DNA of 64,000 nt from Mantamonas sphyraenae. Taxonomy: Eukaryota; CRuMs; Mantamonadidae. Shown here piece after piece: positions 20,262-29,516 of the stretch (positions are counted from its first letter, which is position 1; the number at the start of each line of letters is the position of its first letter). The position numbers and the translations under genes were made by a program. The notes beneath the pieces are model-generated. The model did no database searches, was not told the DNA's origin, and saw only the letters and a list, made by a program, of their open reading frames with translations. The stretch is from contig JAPMXV010000005.1 in the NCBI GenBank assembly GCA_026936335.1, positions 336,636 through 400,635 of the forward strand, given 5' to 3'.

Positions 20262-22409
20262 ATGAATGCGCGGCGTTTGGCAAGAAAAATGGACCCCGTT
20301 TCTTCCCGGCGAGATGACCATGGCCATGACCATGACCAAGGAAGCAGCTCGTCTGCGACGAGCGAGCAGCAGCAGCTGTTGCTAGAGGTGCAGTTGGACC
20401 GTGCAACGGAGGAGGAGATGAGGCGTATGTCGTCGCGCGGGTCGCTGGCAGGGGAATCGGTGGTGAGCGATTTGGACGGGGACAACTGGATGCGGAAACT
20501 TGGACGGCGTTGGAAGCTGATTGTCAGGGTGCTGGTGGCTCTGACGGGCGTGACGGTGCTCTCTATGAACGGGGTGGAGAGCTGGGGCATGTGGGACCAG
20601 ACAAACGCGTCGGAGTGGACCATCATCGTGGTTGTGGCGCTGCTTTCGTGGCCGCTGTGGCGTGCGGTTGTTCTGCGCTTGTTCAGCGTGGCCAAGCGAG
20701 GAGTCATCGAGGGAGAGCTAAACCGAGTGGGCTTCTTGTCTCTATACATCGACCAAAAGACGGCGAATCTGTTGTCAACCATCAGTATCTTTGCCACGTG
20801 GGGCCTTTGCTACCGAGGTGCGTATCTTTGGTTCGTGCAGCCGCTGCTAATTGTGGCCGTGACGGCCCAGGGGTTTTCGTTGTTGATCACCAGCGCGGTG
20901 CGACTGTTTGAGGCATCGTTCCAAGTCGAGCAGTTCATGGAATCCATGCAGCAGGCCATGTTTGTGGAGAACGTGCTTGCGACCATGGTGCGCGGACGCA
21001 ACGTTGGCAACAGCATGCACGCGACGGCGTCGTTCATCGACATGATGTCGACGCTAAAGACGTACAAACTACGTGCCGGCAGCAACGGACTGGACGTGTC
21101 GTCGTCGCACGAGGCAAACGAGCTCGGGGCAAAGATTTTCAACCAGCACTGCAGGCGGCGCCACAACACACGTCGCATTGCGGGAACCCGGCATGCGGCA
21201 TCATCGTCGTCCTCAACCCCCGCCAAGAGCAATGCGCCTTCGACTGCGGCGCCAGCTGTCTTGGTGGAGGCTGGAGAGGGAACGCGAGACGGAGGGTCTT
21301 CGGATTCACAGTCGCGCGAGTCGGATGAGATGAGACGCACCCTGCCACGGGCTGTGTTTGATCGTCTGTTTGAAGAGGACGAGGTGAGCGACCCTGTGAC
21401 AAAGGCAGTGGATGCAGGTCCAGGAGAAGCAGCGAACAACCAAGCGGTGACCTCGGTGGCGGATCGAGCGTTTGCGCTGTTTGACCTGCACAAGGACGGC
21501 GTGGTGACAAAGCAGGTGTGTTGTGACGCAGTAGTGGCCATGTACCGGCAGCGGCGCAACCTGGCGTTGACGCTTGCGAATCACGACGGCATCTTTCTTG
21601 GGCTGGAGCGTGTGCTGCACGGGTTCTCGTTGCTGCCCATGGTGTTTATTAGCGCGCTTGTGTTTGGACAGGACGCGACGGCGACTACGGTGGCATTTTC
21701 GTCTCTCCTGCTCAGTGGCACGTTTGTGTTTGGCAACATGTTGAGCACGCTGTTTGAGGACCTGGTGTTCATCCTGCTGACGCGTCCGTTTGTGGTGGGC
21801 GACCGTGTGCACCTGGAGCTGCTGCCACACGCGATTGTGCACCGTATCTCACTGCAGACGACGGAGCTGCGAGCATGGGATGGGCGGCAGTTGCGGTTCA
21901 CAAACCGCGCCCTTCGCAATATGATGCTTGTGAACGGAAACGACGGAGGCAAGATTGTATTTTTGACCACAATGCAGGTGGCGGCACAGACGACGTCGAT
22001 GCAGTTCCACCAGATCGAACCGCGGCTGCAGGAATGGACCAACGCAAACCCGAGGGATTTCGAGCCAGGAACACGAGCCAAGGTAGTGATCTCACTGATG
22101 TCAGGCACACGGGCAGAAATCTTGGTTATTGTGACGGGCACAATGACGTGGCAGGAACCAGGGCGACGTAGCGACATTCAGACGCGTGTGCAGCTGAAGC
22201 TCCTGCAGATCTTCCGCGACCTGGGTATCCGGCTGTGGACGGAACAGCGTGTGGTGGCAATGTCAGAGGGGCCAGAAAGGCCCCAGGTGATAGGTCGCAT
22301 CCAGTTTGACGCAGTGCAAGAGGCGCAGCACAGTGTGTCGCAGGACGGGCGTGTGGTTACGTTGGGAGCTGCACACGAGAGTTTGATTGCATGGGAACCG
22401 GTAATGTAG
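20262..22409 (+). CDS. MscS-like mechanosensitive ion channel with EF-hand-like loop
   Basis: A protein of 715 residues from the ATG at 20262. Four hydrophobic helices lie in the first third (LVALTGVTVLSMNG, TIIVVVALLSWPLWRAVVLR, LLSTISIFATWGLCYR, LIVAVTAQGFSLLITSAV). A cytosolic insert follows with a degenerate EF-hand, FDLHKDGVVTKQV. Two more helices come next, and the second is the pore-lining MscS signature ending GNMLSTLFEDLVFILLTRPF followed by VVGDRVHLE, the start of the beta domain. Eukaryotic MscS-like channels with an EF-hand before the pore helix (the fungal Msy1/Msy2 layout) sit in ER or plasma membranes and respond to osmotic swelling. The EF loop lacks the acidic residue at position 12, so calcium binding is doubtful. 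The gene converges on the mutarotase gene with 12 nt between stops. Confidence 0.85.
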   Translation: MNARRLARKMDPVSSRRDDHGHDHDQGSSSSATSEQQQLLLEVQLDRATEEEMRRMSSRGSLAGESVVSDLDGDNWMRKLGRRWKLIVRVLVALTGVTVLSMNGVESWGMWDQTNASEWTIIVVVALLSWPLWRAVVLRLFSVAKRGVIEGELNRVGFLSLYIDQKTANLLSTISIFATWGLCYRGAYLWFVQPLLIVAVTAQGFSLLITSAVRLFEASFQVEQFMESMQQAMFVENVLATMVRGRNVGNSMHATASFIDMMSTLKTYKLRAGSNGLDVSSSHEANELGAKIFNQHCRRRHNTRRIAGTRHAASSSSSTPAKSNAPSTAAPAVLVEAGEGTRDGGSSDSQSRESDEMRRTLPRAVFDRLFEEDEVSDPVTKAVDAGPGEAANNQAVTSVADRAFALFDLHKDGVVTKQVCCDAVVAMYRQRRNLALTLANHDGIFLGLERVLHGFSLLPMVFISALVFGQDATATTVAFSSLLLSGTFVFGNMLSTLFEDLVFILLTRPFVVGDRVHLELLPHAIVHRISLQTTELRAWDGRQLRFTNRALRNMMLVNGNDGGKIVFLTTMQVAAQTTSMQFHQIEPRLQEWTNANPRDFEPGTRAKVVISLMSGTRAEILVIVTGTMTWQEPGRRSDIQTRVQLKLLQIFRDLGIRLWTEQRVVAMSEGPERPQVIGRIQFDAVQEAQHSVSQDGRVVTLGAAHESLIAWEPVM

Positions 22410-22421
22410 CTTCGTTTGTGG

Positions 22422-23817
22422 TCACTCTTCCCAGAAAAAGGTGTGCACGGTGCGTTCTGTGTACGGAGTGCCGGGAGACAGGATGATGGAGGGGAACGAT
22501 GGCACGTTGACGGCGTTGATGTAGGACTGGCACTCGAGGCACATGCCCGACAGAGGGCCGTAGACGGCGCCCTGGGCACCGTTGGTTTCCTTGAGCATGC
22601 CGGCTGTGTAGAGGTGGACAGTAGGATGGGTGGTAAGGACATCCATGCGGCGCATGGTGATAGGATCGCGCACGGAGGCGGCAAAGACGAGCTCCTTGTC
22701 CGCAGCATCATCCTGTTGCTCCTCCGAGGCGAGGGCATCCTGGATGGACTTGGAGTGGTCGAGGCCGACAGAGGCAAGGAGGTCTTGCATGGCCTTGGAG
22801 GTGGGTTTGCGTGCAGTCTGTGTTTGAGTTTGGCGCTCGAGCACATAGGAGGAGTCGAACCCTGTAGGGTGGGCGTCCAGGTGGTAGCCAATTTCGGTGA
22901 TGGTGTGAAAATCGTAGGCGCTTTTGTGTACAGGGACAAGCTCGCCCGTGGGCAGCAGGGAATCGTCGAGCTCGAGGCGCTCGGCACTGTTGATGTACAG
23001 TTGGTGCCTGTCGACGGTGGCGGACGAAGCAGCTCCGTTGAGGTTCCAATAAGCGTGCTGGTGGGTGGTGGATGAGCAAAGGAATGAAGACAAGGGTCAG
23101 CAGGGTCAGCCGGTGTCAGGAAGGCGGGTGGGGTGGAACACATACGTTTGTAAGGCTGACGGGAGTGTTGCCGTCGCTGGTTGCGGTAAACTCGATGGTG
23201 AGGTCGCTGTGTGTGGTGAGCGTGTAGCGCACCTGGGTTTCCAACGTGGCTGGAAAGCCCTCCTCACCGTCTGGGCTTGTGTAGGTAAATGTGATGGAGG
23301 CCGAGTCTGCAGCGTCGCTCGAATCGTCGATGACACCCGTCCATACTTTGTCGTTGAAGCCACTGGTGCCTCCGTGAAGGGTGTGCTCACCGTTGTTTGC
23401 GTTGAGGGAATAGGTAGTTCCGTCGAGGTCAAAGGAAGCGCCGGAAATGCGGGAGGCGACACGGCCAACAGTGGCGCCAAAGTAGGCGTTGTGGGCCTGA
23501 AACTCCTCAAGAGTGTCAAAAGAAAGAATGACGTTGTAGAGAGGACCCTCGCAGACGAGCTCGCCGTTCTGGTTGAGATATGGGACGCAGACGGCGGAAA
23601 GGGCGGCACCGTATTCGATGACGCTGACGGTGAGACCGAGGCTGGTGGACAGAGTGAACTCTTTGACCTCACGCCCGTCATGCATGGTGCCAAAGGTACG
23701 TGAGGAGACGGAGACAGAGGCAGAGGTGGAGGAGGAACCGGAGGAGGTTGATTCCTGCGGGTGGGCAGCCTTGCTCTTGGCCACAGCCAGTTTGAGGGCT
23801 TCCAATTGGTTGGACAT
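22422..23817 (-). CDS. Aldose 1-epimerase (galactose mutarotase), two exons
   Basis: Exon 1 is 23817-23146 and exon 2 is 23057-22422. The 88-nt intron has donor GTATGT and acceptor CAG. The junction falls inside the conserved SLTN/HAYWNLNG motif, which confirms the splice. The product has 435 residues from the ATG at 23817; an alternative ATG at 23916 would add 33 residues. Family motifs are GRVASRISGASFDLDG, EHTLHGGTSGFNDKVW (catalytic His), the second His in NHAYWNLNG, and CLECQSYINAVNVPSFPS with the catalytic Glu, followed by PGTPYTERTVHTFF. The enzyme interconverts alpha and beta anomers of galactose and glucose, feeding the Leloir pathway. A Gln/Ala/Glu-rich insert of about 60 residues in exon 2 (from TARKPTSKAMQD) makes it longer than the usual 340-350. 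Confidence 0.92.
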
Positions 23818-23914
23818 GCTGGAGTTGTTTTGGATGGGTTGGTTGGCGGGACGAGGGGAGGAGGATGAGGGATTTGTTGATGGCGCGCAGGCGGAAGCAA
23901 CCTCGAGAGGCAAC
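23818..23914. promoter_or_regulatory. Divergent spacer, mutarotase / unknown protein
   Basis: These 97 nt separate the preferred mutarotase ATG (23817, minus) from the plus-strand ATG at 23915. An alternative mutarotase ATG at 23916 would share a CATG palindrome with that plus-strand start. No promoter element is recognised. Confidence 0.3.
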
Positions 23915-26074
23915 ATGAGCGCAGGCGCAAAGACGAGCCATGGTCGTCGGTCGCGCCAGGAAGCGTTCCATGATCAGCAAGATGAGGAGAATGGGGTGGA
24001 GGAGACACGAGAGAACCGACGCAGAGCTGTGCGACGTACAGGCAGACGTGACGGAAGCAAACGCACACAGACTCCGGCAGAGAGGCATGAGGCGCGACAG
24101 AGTCTGATGTACGCAGGATCATCGTCGTCAGAGAGGGCTGCACGTGGTGACGAGGAAGAGGATACATGGGACGGAAGTGGGATGGACGCAGCATCAGCAT
24201 CGTCGTCGTCGTCGTCGTCGTCGTCATCGTCGTCGTCGGCAGCTGCAGGTGGAGCGACGGGCACAGCGGGCAAGGAGACGCGGCGAGTGCGGTTTTCAAC
24301 ACCGTCTGCGTCGTCTCGATCGATCACATTCGGGAAGCGTCATCTGTTCCGGAATCGGGCGAGCCGGGAGGCCGGAGAGAGCAGGGACAGCAAACGGAAG
24401 ATGGATGTGGTGAGGCGCATGGAGAACGAGGCACTGGAGGAGGCAGGGGAGGTGGCACGAGAGGAGGACGAGGACGAGGACGAGGAAGAGGAAGAGGCGT
24501 TGTTGCTGCTGGAGGCCGGAGAGGACAACGAGTCGGAGGGAGGGCGGTACAACCACTTTGGGGACCGTATGGCGCGACTGGGCCAGCGTCGCAAGAGAGT
24601 GCGGCTAAACACGCCGAGGAGTTTGGATGGGGCGCTGGAGAACACGTCGTCTGCGTCGTCTGCGTCGTCGACGGAATCGGACTCGGACTCTGCGCCCACG
24701 GCGGCCGGGAGACAGAAGAGGAGGCTGCATTCGCTGGAGGAGGACATGGAGCTGAACTTGAACTTGGAAGAGGATGAAGAACGGCAGGACAGGAAGCGGA
24801 GGCGAGGCGTGAATGTGGTGGTACAGGGACTGTCGAAAATCTCGCTGAATGGCTCGAGCAGCTCGAGCAGCAGTGGCGAGGGCGTGAGTGCGTCGCCGGT
24901 GTCGCACAAGGGGGTGCAAACAGATGTGTTGAAGTGGAACAACCAGTATGCAGAGATTGACGAAGAGCTGCTGCTGGAGGAGAGCAAACGGGGCGAGTTT
25001 GGGCGCAGCCAGCGAGCAATCCAGCACATGGACGATGTGGAGCGGAACGACTACATGCTGTGGGCGGCAGCTCGTCTGGAGGTGTTGAACAACACGGAAC
25101 GGTCGATGGCCCAGCGTCAGAAGCAGATCACCGAGGAAAAGGCGGTGCTGAGCAAGATCCTACAGAAGCTCACCGCGCGAGCGAGTCTGTATCGTCGGGC
25201 CATCGATCTGAGCAACCTGTACGGGTTGACAAGCGAGTATCGGTTGCTGTTGTGGCTGATGCCGAGTGATGCGCGTGGCCAACTGCTTGCAGATCTGCAA
25301 CAGGTGGGTGAACAGGGCGCCGATGTGCTTCTGCTTCACTTTTCGATGGTACGCACACTGATTGACGACGCATTCTTGGAGGGGATGGAGGCGACCGTGC
25401 GTGGATACTACCACGAGTGGATGGAGCTGGACGAGTGGGATGACGAGGGATCGGAGGCGTGCAGCACGTTGTTGGAGATTGACCGGCTGCTGACGGTTGA
25501 CTGTGGGTGCTCGAGGGCGGGCGGGCGGTGTACGTGCTTTGACGGCGTGACGGCGGAAGACATTGCTCAGTGGCAGGTGCTGCTGAATCTTTTTGAGCTG
25601 GAGAGCGGGAAATATTCTGAGTTGATTATTGGGTCGGGGGCACAGGAGATGCAGGATATGCTAGACTCGTTCCGGGAGGTGCCGTCGAGCCACGGGCCGA
25701 CGCTGGATGCGTTTGGGGCAGTGTCGATCACAGACGTGGTGGGGCGTGCGCAGCGGCTGCAACATCTGCACCGACGCTTCAACTCGCTGCTTCCGTCGCA
25801 GCACATGTGGGACTGGGAGATCAAGCGACAGATTGTAGAGAGCATGGAGCGAGTGCTGGTGGCTGTGCAGATCCGCAGACTGTACAGCGGCGCGGATGTG
25901 CAGGCATTCCTCGCGCGGCACGGGCTGTTCGACAGCCACGGAAGCGGCGGGGCGGAAGAGGAAGAAACCGAGGTGAGGAGGGTGCCAGCCAAAAGCAAGG
26001 TGAGAGACGACGAGATGGTCAAGTCGACGCTCAAGTTGTTGACGATCCGGTTGTGGCGAAGCCAGCGAGGGTGA
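23915..26074 (+). CDS. Unknown large acidic protein, helical C-terminal half
   Basis: A protein of 719 residues from the ATG at 23915; the frame is open upstream but overlaps the mutarotase coding region antisense. I do not recognise the family. The first 320 residues are low complexity: Arg/Glu-rich, a serine run encoded by TCG repeats (about 24200-24240), long Glu/Asp stretches and basic patches such as KRKMD that could act in nuclear import. From residue about 335 (VQTDVLKWNNQYAEIDEELL) the protein becomes regular and mostly helical, with a coiled coil near 390-430. A cysteine cluster, CGCSRAGGRCTC, near residue 530 could bind a metal. A nuclear scaffold or chromatin role would fit the composition but is only a guess. 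Confidence 0.65.
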   Translation: MSAGAKTSHGRRSRQEAFHDQQDEENGVEETRENRRRAVRRTGRRDGSKRTQTPAERHEARQSLMYAGSSSSERAARGDEEEDTWDGSGMDAASASSSSSSSSSSSSSAAAGGATGTAGKETRRVRFSTPSASSRSITFGKRHLFRNRASREAGESRDSKRKMDVVRRMENEALEEAGEVAREEDEDEDEEEEEALLLLEAGEDNESEGGRYNHFGDRMARLGQRRKRVRLNTPRSLDGALENTSSASSASSTESDSDSAPTAAGRQKRRLHSLEEDMELNLNLEEDEERQDRKRRRGVNVVVQGLSKISLNGSSSSSSSGEGVSASPVSHKGVQTDVLKWNNQYAEIDEELLLEESKRGEFGRSQRAIQHMDDVERNDYMLWAAARLEVLNNTERSMAQRQKQITEEKAVLSKILQKLTARASLYRRAIDLSNLYGLTSEYRLLLWLMPSDARGQLLADLQQVGEQGADVLLLHFSMVRTLIDDAFLEGMEATVRGYYHEWMELDEWDDEGSEACSTLLEIDRLLTVDCGCSRAGGRCTCFDGVTAEDIAQWQVLLNLFELESGKYSELIIGSGAQEMQDMLDSFREVPSSHGPTLDAFGAVSITDVVGRAQRLQHLHRRFNSLLPSQHMWDWEIKRQIVESMERVLVAVQIRRLYSGADVQAFLARHGLFDSHGSGGAEEEETEVRRVPAKSKVRDDEMVKSTLKLLTIRLWRSQRG

Positions 26075-26138
26075 CGGGGTGGCGGCGGAGGGGAAGACGC
26101 GGGGAGGGAGAGGGCGCCCGGAAATCAACCAGATCTGG

Positions 26139-26564
26139 TCAAAGGCCGTCCTCTTCGTCCATCAGGTCTTGTTCGGTCTTGCGCACGAGGGCGAGTTGGA
26201 AACGCAGTTGGGACTCTTCGTACTGTGGGATGGGGCGGAGCAGAGAGAGGTGTGTGAGAGGGAGGGCGGGTGGCGGGGAAAACGTCGGGTGCGCATTGGC
26301 CCGCACCACGAATGGCAGGAAACTGACCAGGAGTTCGTTAATCTTGTCCTGGAGGAGATCACGCATTTGCTCCAAGGTCTGTTGCTCGACCTGCATCTTT
26401 TGCAGGACGTACTGGGGTGGCAGGGCGGTTGCGTCGCGGACGTCGGCGAGGGTGTTTTCCTCCTGGAGCTGGGCCTGAATGGTGGCGTTTGCGGCCTTGA
26501 CGAGCTGCGTAGTGCTTTCGTCGATGTGGACCGAGGCGATCGAGGGCTTGTTTCGTCGGCTCAT
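26139..26564 (-). CDS. Small coiled-coil protein, function unknown (two exons)
   Basis: Exon 1 is 26564-26328 and exon 2 is 26222-26139. The 105-nt intron has donor GTCAGT and acceptor CAG. The phase-0 join gives 106 residues. Without splicing, the frame would include a Pro-rich translated intron typical of non-coding sequence, so the spliced form is preferred. The product is almost entirely helical and charged (QAQLQEENTLADVRD, then MQVEQQTLEQMRDLLQDKIN and a C-terminal EESQLRFQLALVRKTEQDLM). This looks like a subunit of a small helical-bundle complex such as prefoldin- or BLOC-type assemblies, but no family can be assigned. It is divergent from the first LRR-ankyrin gene, with 58 nt between starts. 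Confidence 0.6.
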   Translation of the reverse strand: MSRRNKPSIASVHIDESTTQLVKAANATIQAQLQEENTLADVRDATALPPQYVLQKMQVEQQTLEQMRDLLQDKINELLVSFLPFVVRANAHPTFSPPPALPLTHLSLLRPIPQYEESQLRFQLALVRKTEQDLMDEEDGL

Positions 26565-26622
26565 GGGTGCGTGATGGGTCGGGGGGCGCAAGCCGCGCCA
26601 AGTGCGTTCCGTGTTGGTGCAG

Positions 26623-27861
26623 ATGAACCGGGATGTGACACATCACAGGAAGGACCTGCTGTTGAAAGCAATGAGGCAGAACGACGTGGAGGAAGCACGC
26701 AAAGTGCTGCAAGGGTCGATTGAGCTGCAGGAGGCCTTCTACGCGCAGTACGCAAGGCAGAAAGAGGTGCGAGTGCTGACAGAGGCACTGCTGGAGACCG
26801 AGAATCTGTGGAGATTGAGGGTTTTGGAGCTGGATAACTGTGCAATGGACGACGAGCAAGCAAAGCAGTTGGCAACTGCAATTGCGTGCACGTTGCGTCT
26901 GGCGTCTCTGCAGGTGCGCAAGTGTCCACTGGGAGACGCAGGTGTCAAGTGGATCTCTGAAGGGGTGTTTTCGTGTCAGAGAATCGTATGCTTGGTGCTA
27001 GAGGACGTGTCGATGACTGAGGCGGGAGCAGTGGAGCTGGTGCGATTGCTTCGCTTCAACGAGTCGCTTCAGCTGCTGAGCCTGGAGCACAACGACCTTT
27101 CGGGTGTACAGCTTGGCAAAGAGATTGCAACGTTGCTGCGCAAACATCCGGGGCTGGCATTGCTCTCGCTTCGCATGTGCAACTTGCGGCCGATTCAGGT
27201 GGAGCACATCGCTGGCAGCCTGGCCAAGAACAGCACATTGCAGCAGCTGATCCTTCAGCAGGAAAGCAAACGTTATATCAACATGCCAAGAGATGTGCTA
27301 AAGACAAACACGACGATGTTCTCATTTGGCGGGTCCATGCACACAAACGGACAAAAGCAGCTGGCAGAGAACAAGGAGGCATGTCTTGGGCTGTTGGAGG
27401 CGGTGCGTAAGGGCGACTGTGAAAGCGTGCACGACGACTATCTGATGAACGGTGTCTGCGTGGACACGTTGGCTGGCATGGAGGCGACTCCGTTGATGAT
27501 TGCCATCGCAAACGAGGATGTTGCGATGTGCAAGTTGCTTCAAGAGTGGCATGCGAGACCAAGTATGATGATTTGTGGCAAAACGGCATGCAGCATGCTG
27601 GTGGAGCGAGGATGGAGCAAGAGATGGCACTTTCTGTGGGCTGAGGAGTTGGACCAGGCGCTGAAGATGCTCCTGCTGATGAACGGGGAAGAACGCGACG
27701 TGATGTTCGAGTCGGGAGGGATGGAATCGTATGAGGCGACTGCAGACTGGTGGACATTGCCGGATGAAGTGGTGGCGCGCATCCAGAGGCACTTGATCGG
27801 GTGGACGGCAGAGCTGGGCACGTGGCGCGCAAGGGGACACCGCTCACCGCTTGAAGAATGA
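26623..27861 (+). CDS. LRR-ankyrin protein 1 with conserved C-terminal module
   Basis: A protein of 412 residues from the ATG at 26623. It has a helical N-terminus, then four or five ribonuclease-inhibitor-type LRRs (RVLELDNCAMDDEQAKQLAT, LLSLEHNDLSGVQLGKEIAT). Two ankyrin-like repeats follow near residues 255-325 (CLGLLEAVRKGDCESV, ATPLMIAIANEDVAMCKLLQ). The C-terminal module of about 75 residues (WHFLWAEELDQALKMLLLMN, then GEERDVMFESGGMESYEA and WWTLPDEVVARI) recurs in the two paralogues downstream. Its stop TGA overlaps the next ATG as ATGA (27858-27861). The LRRs and ankyrins suggest a protein-binding adaptor. It is the shortest of the three, with fewer LRRs. Confidence 0.8.
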   Translation: MNRDVTHHRKDLLLKAMRQNDVEEARKVLQGSIELQEAFYAQYARQKEVRVLTEALLETENLWRLRVLELDNCAMDDEQAKQLATAIACTLRLASLQVRKCPLGDAGVKWISEGVFSCQRIVCLVLEDVSMTEAGAVELVRLLRFNESLQLLSLEHNDLSGVQLGKEIATLLRKHPGLALLSLRMCNLRPIQVEHIAGSLAKNSTLQQLILQQESKRYINMPRDVLKTNTTMFSFGGSMHTNGQKQLAENKEACLGLLEAVRKGDCESVHDDYLMNGVCVDTLAGMEATPLMIAIANEDVAMCKLLQEWHARPSMMICGKTACSMLVERGWSKRWHFLWAEELDQALKMLLLMNGEERDVMFESGGMESYEATADWWTLPDEVVARIQRHLIGWTAELGTWRARGHRSPLEE

Positions 27862-29516
27862 ATTTCGTGTCGGATGCCAACACGCCACATATGCGTGCAA
27901 TTGCACGTGCACTGCAGCGGGGCAACATGGAGGAGTGCGCAGAACTGCTTGCCGGTGTCGAACAGGTGCGGCTCTCTGCGCTCATGCTGAACAGTTTGGG
28001 GGTCCAACTGCTGAGTGAACTGCTTCCAGATAGTGTTCATACGGTGTGGATGGACCACACAAACCTGCAGCCCGATGACGTGGCGGTGCTGGCGGCAGGA
28101 GTAGCGCGAGTGCACGTGCACGTGCTCAGAGTCGTCAACAACCGCATCCAAGATCGGGGTGCGCTGGCATTGGCACTGTGGCTTCGCAAAATGCCATACT
28201 TGCGCGAGTTGTCGCTCTCGGGGTGTGGACTGGGCGAGGCAGGGGTGGCCGCGGTTGTGAATTCCCTGCAAGACGCCAACTCCGTGAAGGTGCTTGATCT
28301 AACGAGGAACGCAGTGGAGGAAGAGGGTGCGAAAGCCTTGGCCACGTGGCTGGGTGATGCAGAGTGTGGGTTGTGCAGGTTGGCGCTGGAAAGTTGCGGA
28401 TTGCCGCGCGAGGGTGTGAAGGCCTTGGCTGAGGGCTTGGCGCGATGCAAGAGCTTGCAGCATTTGGATATTTCGGGGAACTTGTTGGGTGAGGTGGGCA
28501 CGGTTGTGCTGGCAGAAGGACTGGAAGGAAACGCAACCTTGCGTACGCTGAAGGCAAACAAGATCAGCGCAGGAAACGACGGTGCGGTGGCCCTTGCGGA
28601 AATGCTGAGGAGGAACGAAAGCCTCGTCCGTGTGGAACTGCAGAGCAATCGGATGCGCAATGCGGGGGAGGCGTTCCGGGAAGCGCTTGCAGAAAACGCG
28701 ACGGTTGCCGAACTTCGTTTGGGACACAACGTGGAAAGCCAGGAGGCGACTCAGGATCTGCTGTATGCACTGTGCACGAGCAGGTCGCTGCAAAGCTTGG
28801 AGCTGTGGTCGATGCAGCGCTTCGGACGGTTGGAGTTGCAGTCGCTGCGTTTGCCCGCGTCTGTGCAGCGAGTCCACCTGATGGGTGGCATGGTGGAAGA
28901 CAAAGAGTTGGAACGGCTTTTGGATGGGAACCGGCGAGTGTGGAGCTGTCCCGGGGTTCCTCGTGAAAACGTGGACCAAGCCAAGGCACTTCTTGCGGCA
29001 GCGACAGTTGGGGACGTGGAGCAGGTGCAGGCGCTTCTTGAGTGGGGCGTGCATGTCGATGCGTGGCCTGACTTTGAGAACACTCCGCTGATGTGTGCGG
29101 TGGAGCAGGGTCACGAAGAGGTTGGGAAGCTGCTGAAGGACTGGGGAGCAAGAGGCGATGTTTTTCCGTTGGAAAGAATGGTCTGTGCCGAGGACATAGC
29201 GCACAGACGTGCTTGGTCGCAGGTGTGGCATTGGCTGTGGGGGGGGAAGCTGGACGAGGCGATGGAAACGGCGTTGGTGATGAACGGTGAGGAGAGGGAG
29301 GTGATGTTTGAGGCGGGCGGGATGGAGGCGTACGAAGCGAGTGCAGAGTGGGTGACACTGCCGGATGAGGTGATGGAGAGGGTGGTTGGATGGATGGCGC
29401 GCGGGGGGGGCGCAACGAATGAGCACGCGAGGAATCAAGAGCAAGCGGGTGACGGTGTTTGCTGTGAAGGGCGAGGACACAGAGGATGGGGAACAAGGGA
29501 CGGCTGTGCAATGTAA
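27858..29516 (+). CDS. LRR-ankyrin protein 2 (probable 3' frameshift at a G8 run)
   Basis: As sequenced the ORF gives 552 residues. The start ATG overlaps the stop of the preceding paralogue. About nine LRR_RI repeats fill residues 60-350 (VKVLDLTRNAVEEEGAKALA, LQHLDISGNLLGEVGTVVLA). Two ankyrin repeats follow (LLAAATVGDVEQVQALLEWG, TPLMCAVEQGHEEVGKLLKD), then the shared C-terminal module ending LPDEVMERVVGWM. After that the frame runs on for about 35 residues of unrelated Gly/Arg-rich sequence and overlaps the RtcB2 gene by 98 nt. One extra G in the G8 run at 29403-29410 would end the protein at a TGA at 29420 that overlaps the RtcB2 ATG as ATGA. A homopolymer miscall or a real slip are both possible. 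Confidence 0.78.
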   Translation: MNFVSDANTPHMRAIARALQRGNMEECAELLAGVEQVRLSALMLNSLGVQLLSELLPDSVHTVWMDHTNLQPDDVAVLAAGVARVHVHVLRVVNNRIQDRGALALALWLRKMPYLRELSLSGCGLGEAGVAAVVNSLQDANSVKVLDLTRNAVEEEGAKALATWLGDAECGLCRLALESCGLPREGVKALAEGLARCKSLQHLDISGNLLGEVGTVVLAEGLEGNATLRTLKANKISAGNDGAVALAEMLRRNESLVRVELQSNRMRNAGEAFREALAENATVAELRLGHNVESQEATQDLLYALCTSRSLQSLELWSMQRFGRLELQSLRLPASVQRVHLMGGMVEDKELERLLDGNRRVWSCPGVPRENVDQAKALLAAATVGDVEQVQALLEWGVHVDAWPDFENTPLMCAVEQGHEEVGKLLKDWGARGDVFPLERMVCAEDIAHRRAWSQVWHWLWGGKLDEAMETALVMNGEEREVMFEAGGMEAYEASAEWVTLPDEVMERVVGWMARGGGATNEHARNQEQAGDGVCCEGRGHRGWGTRDGCAM

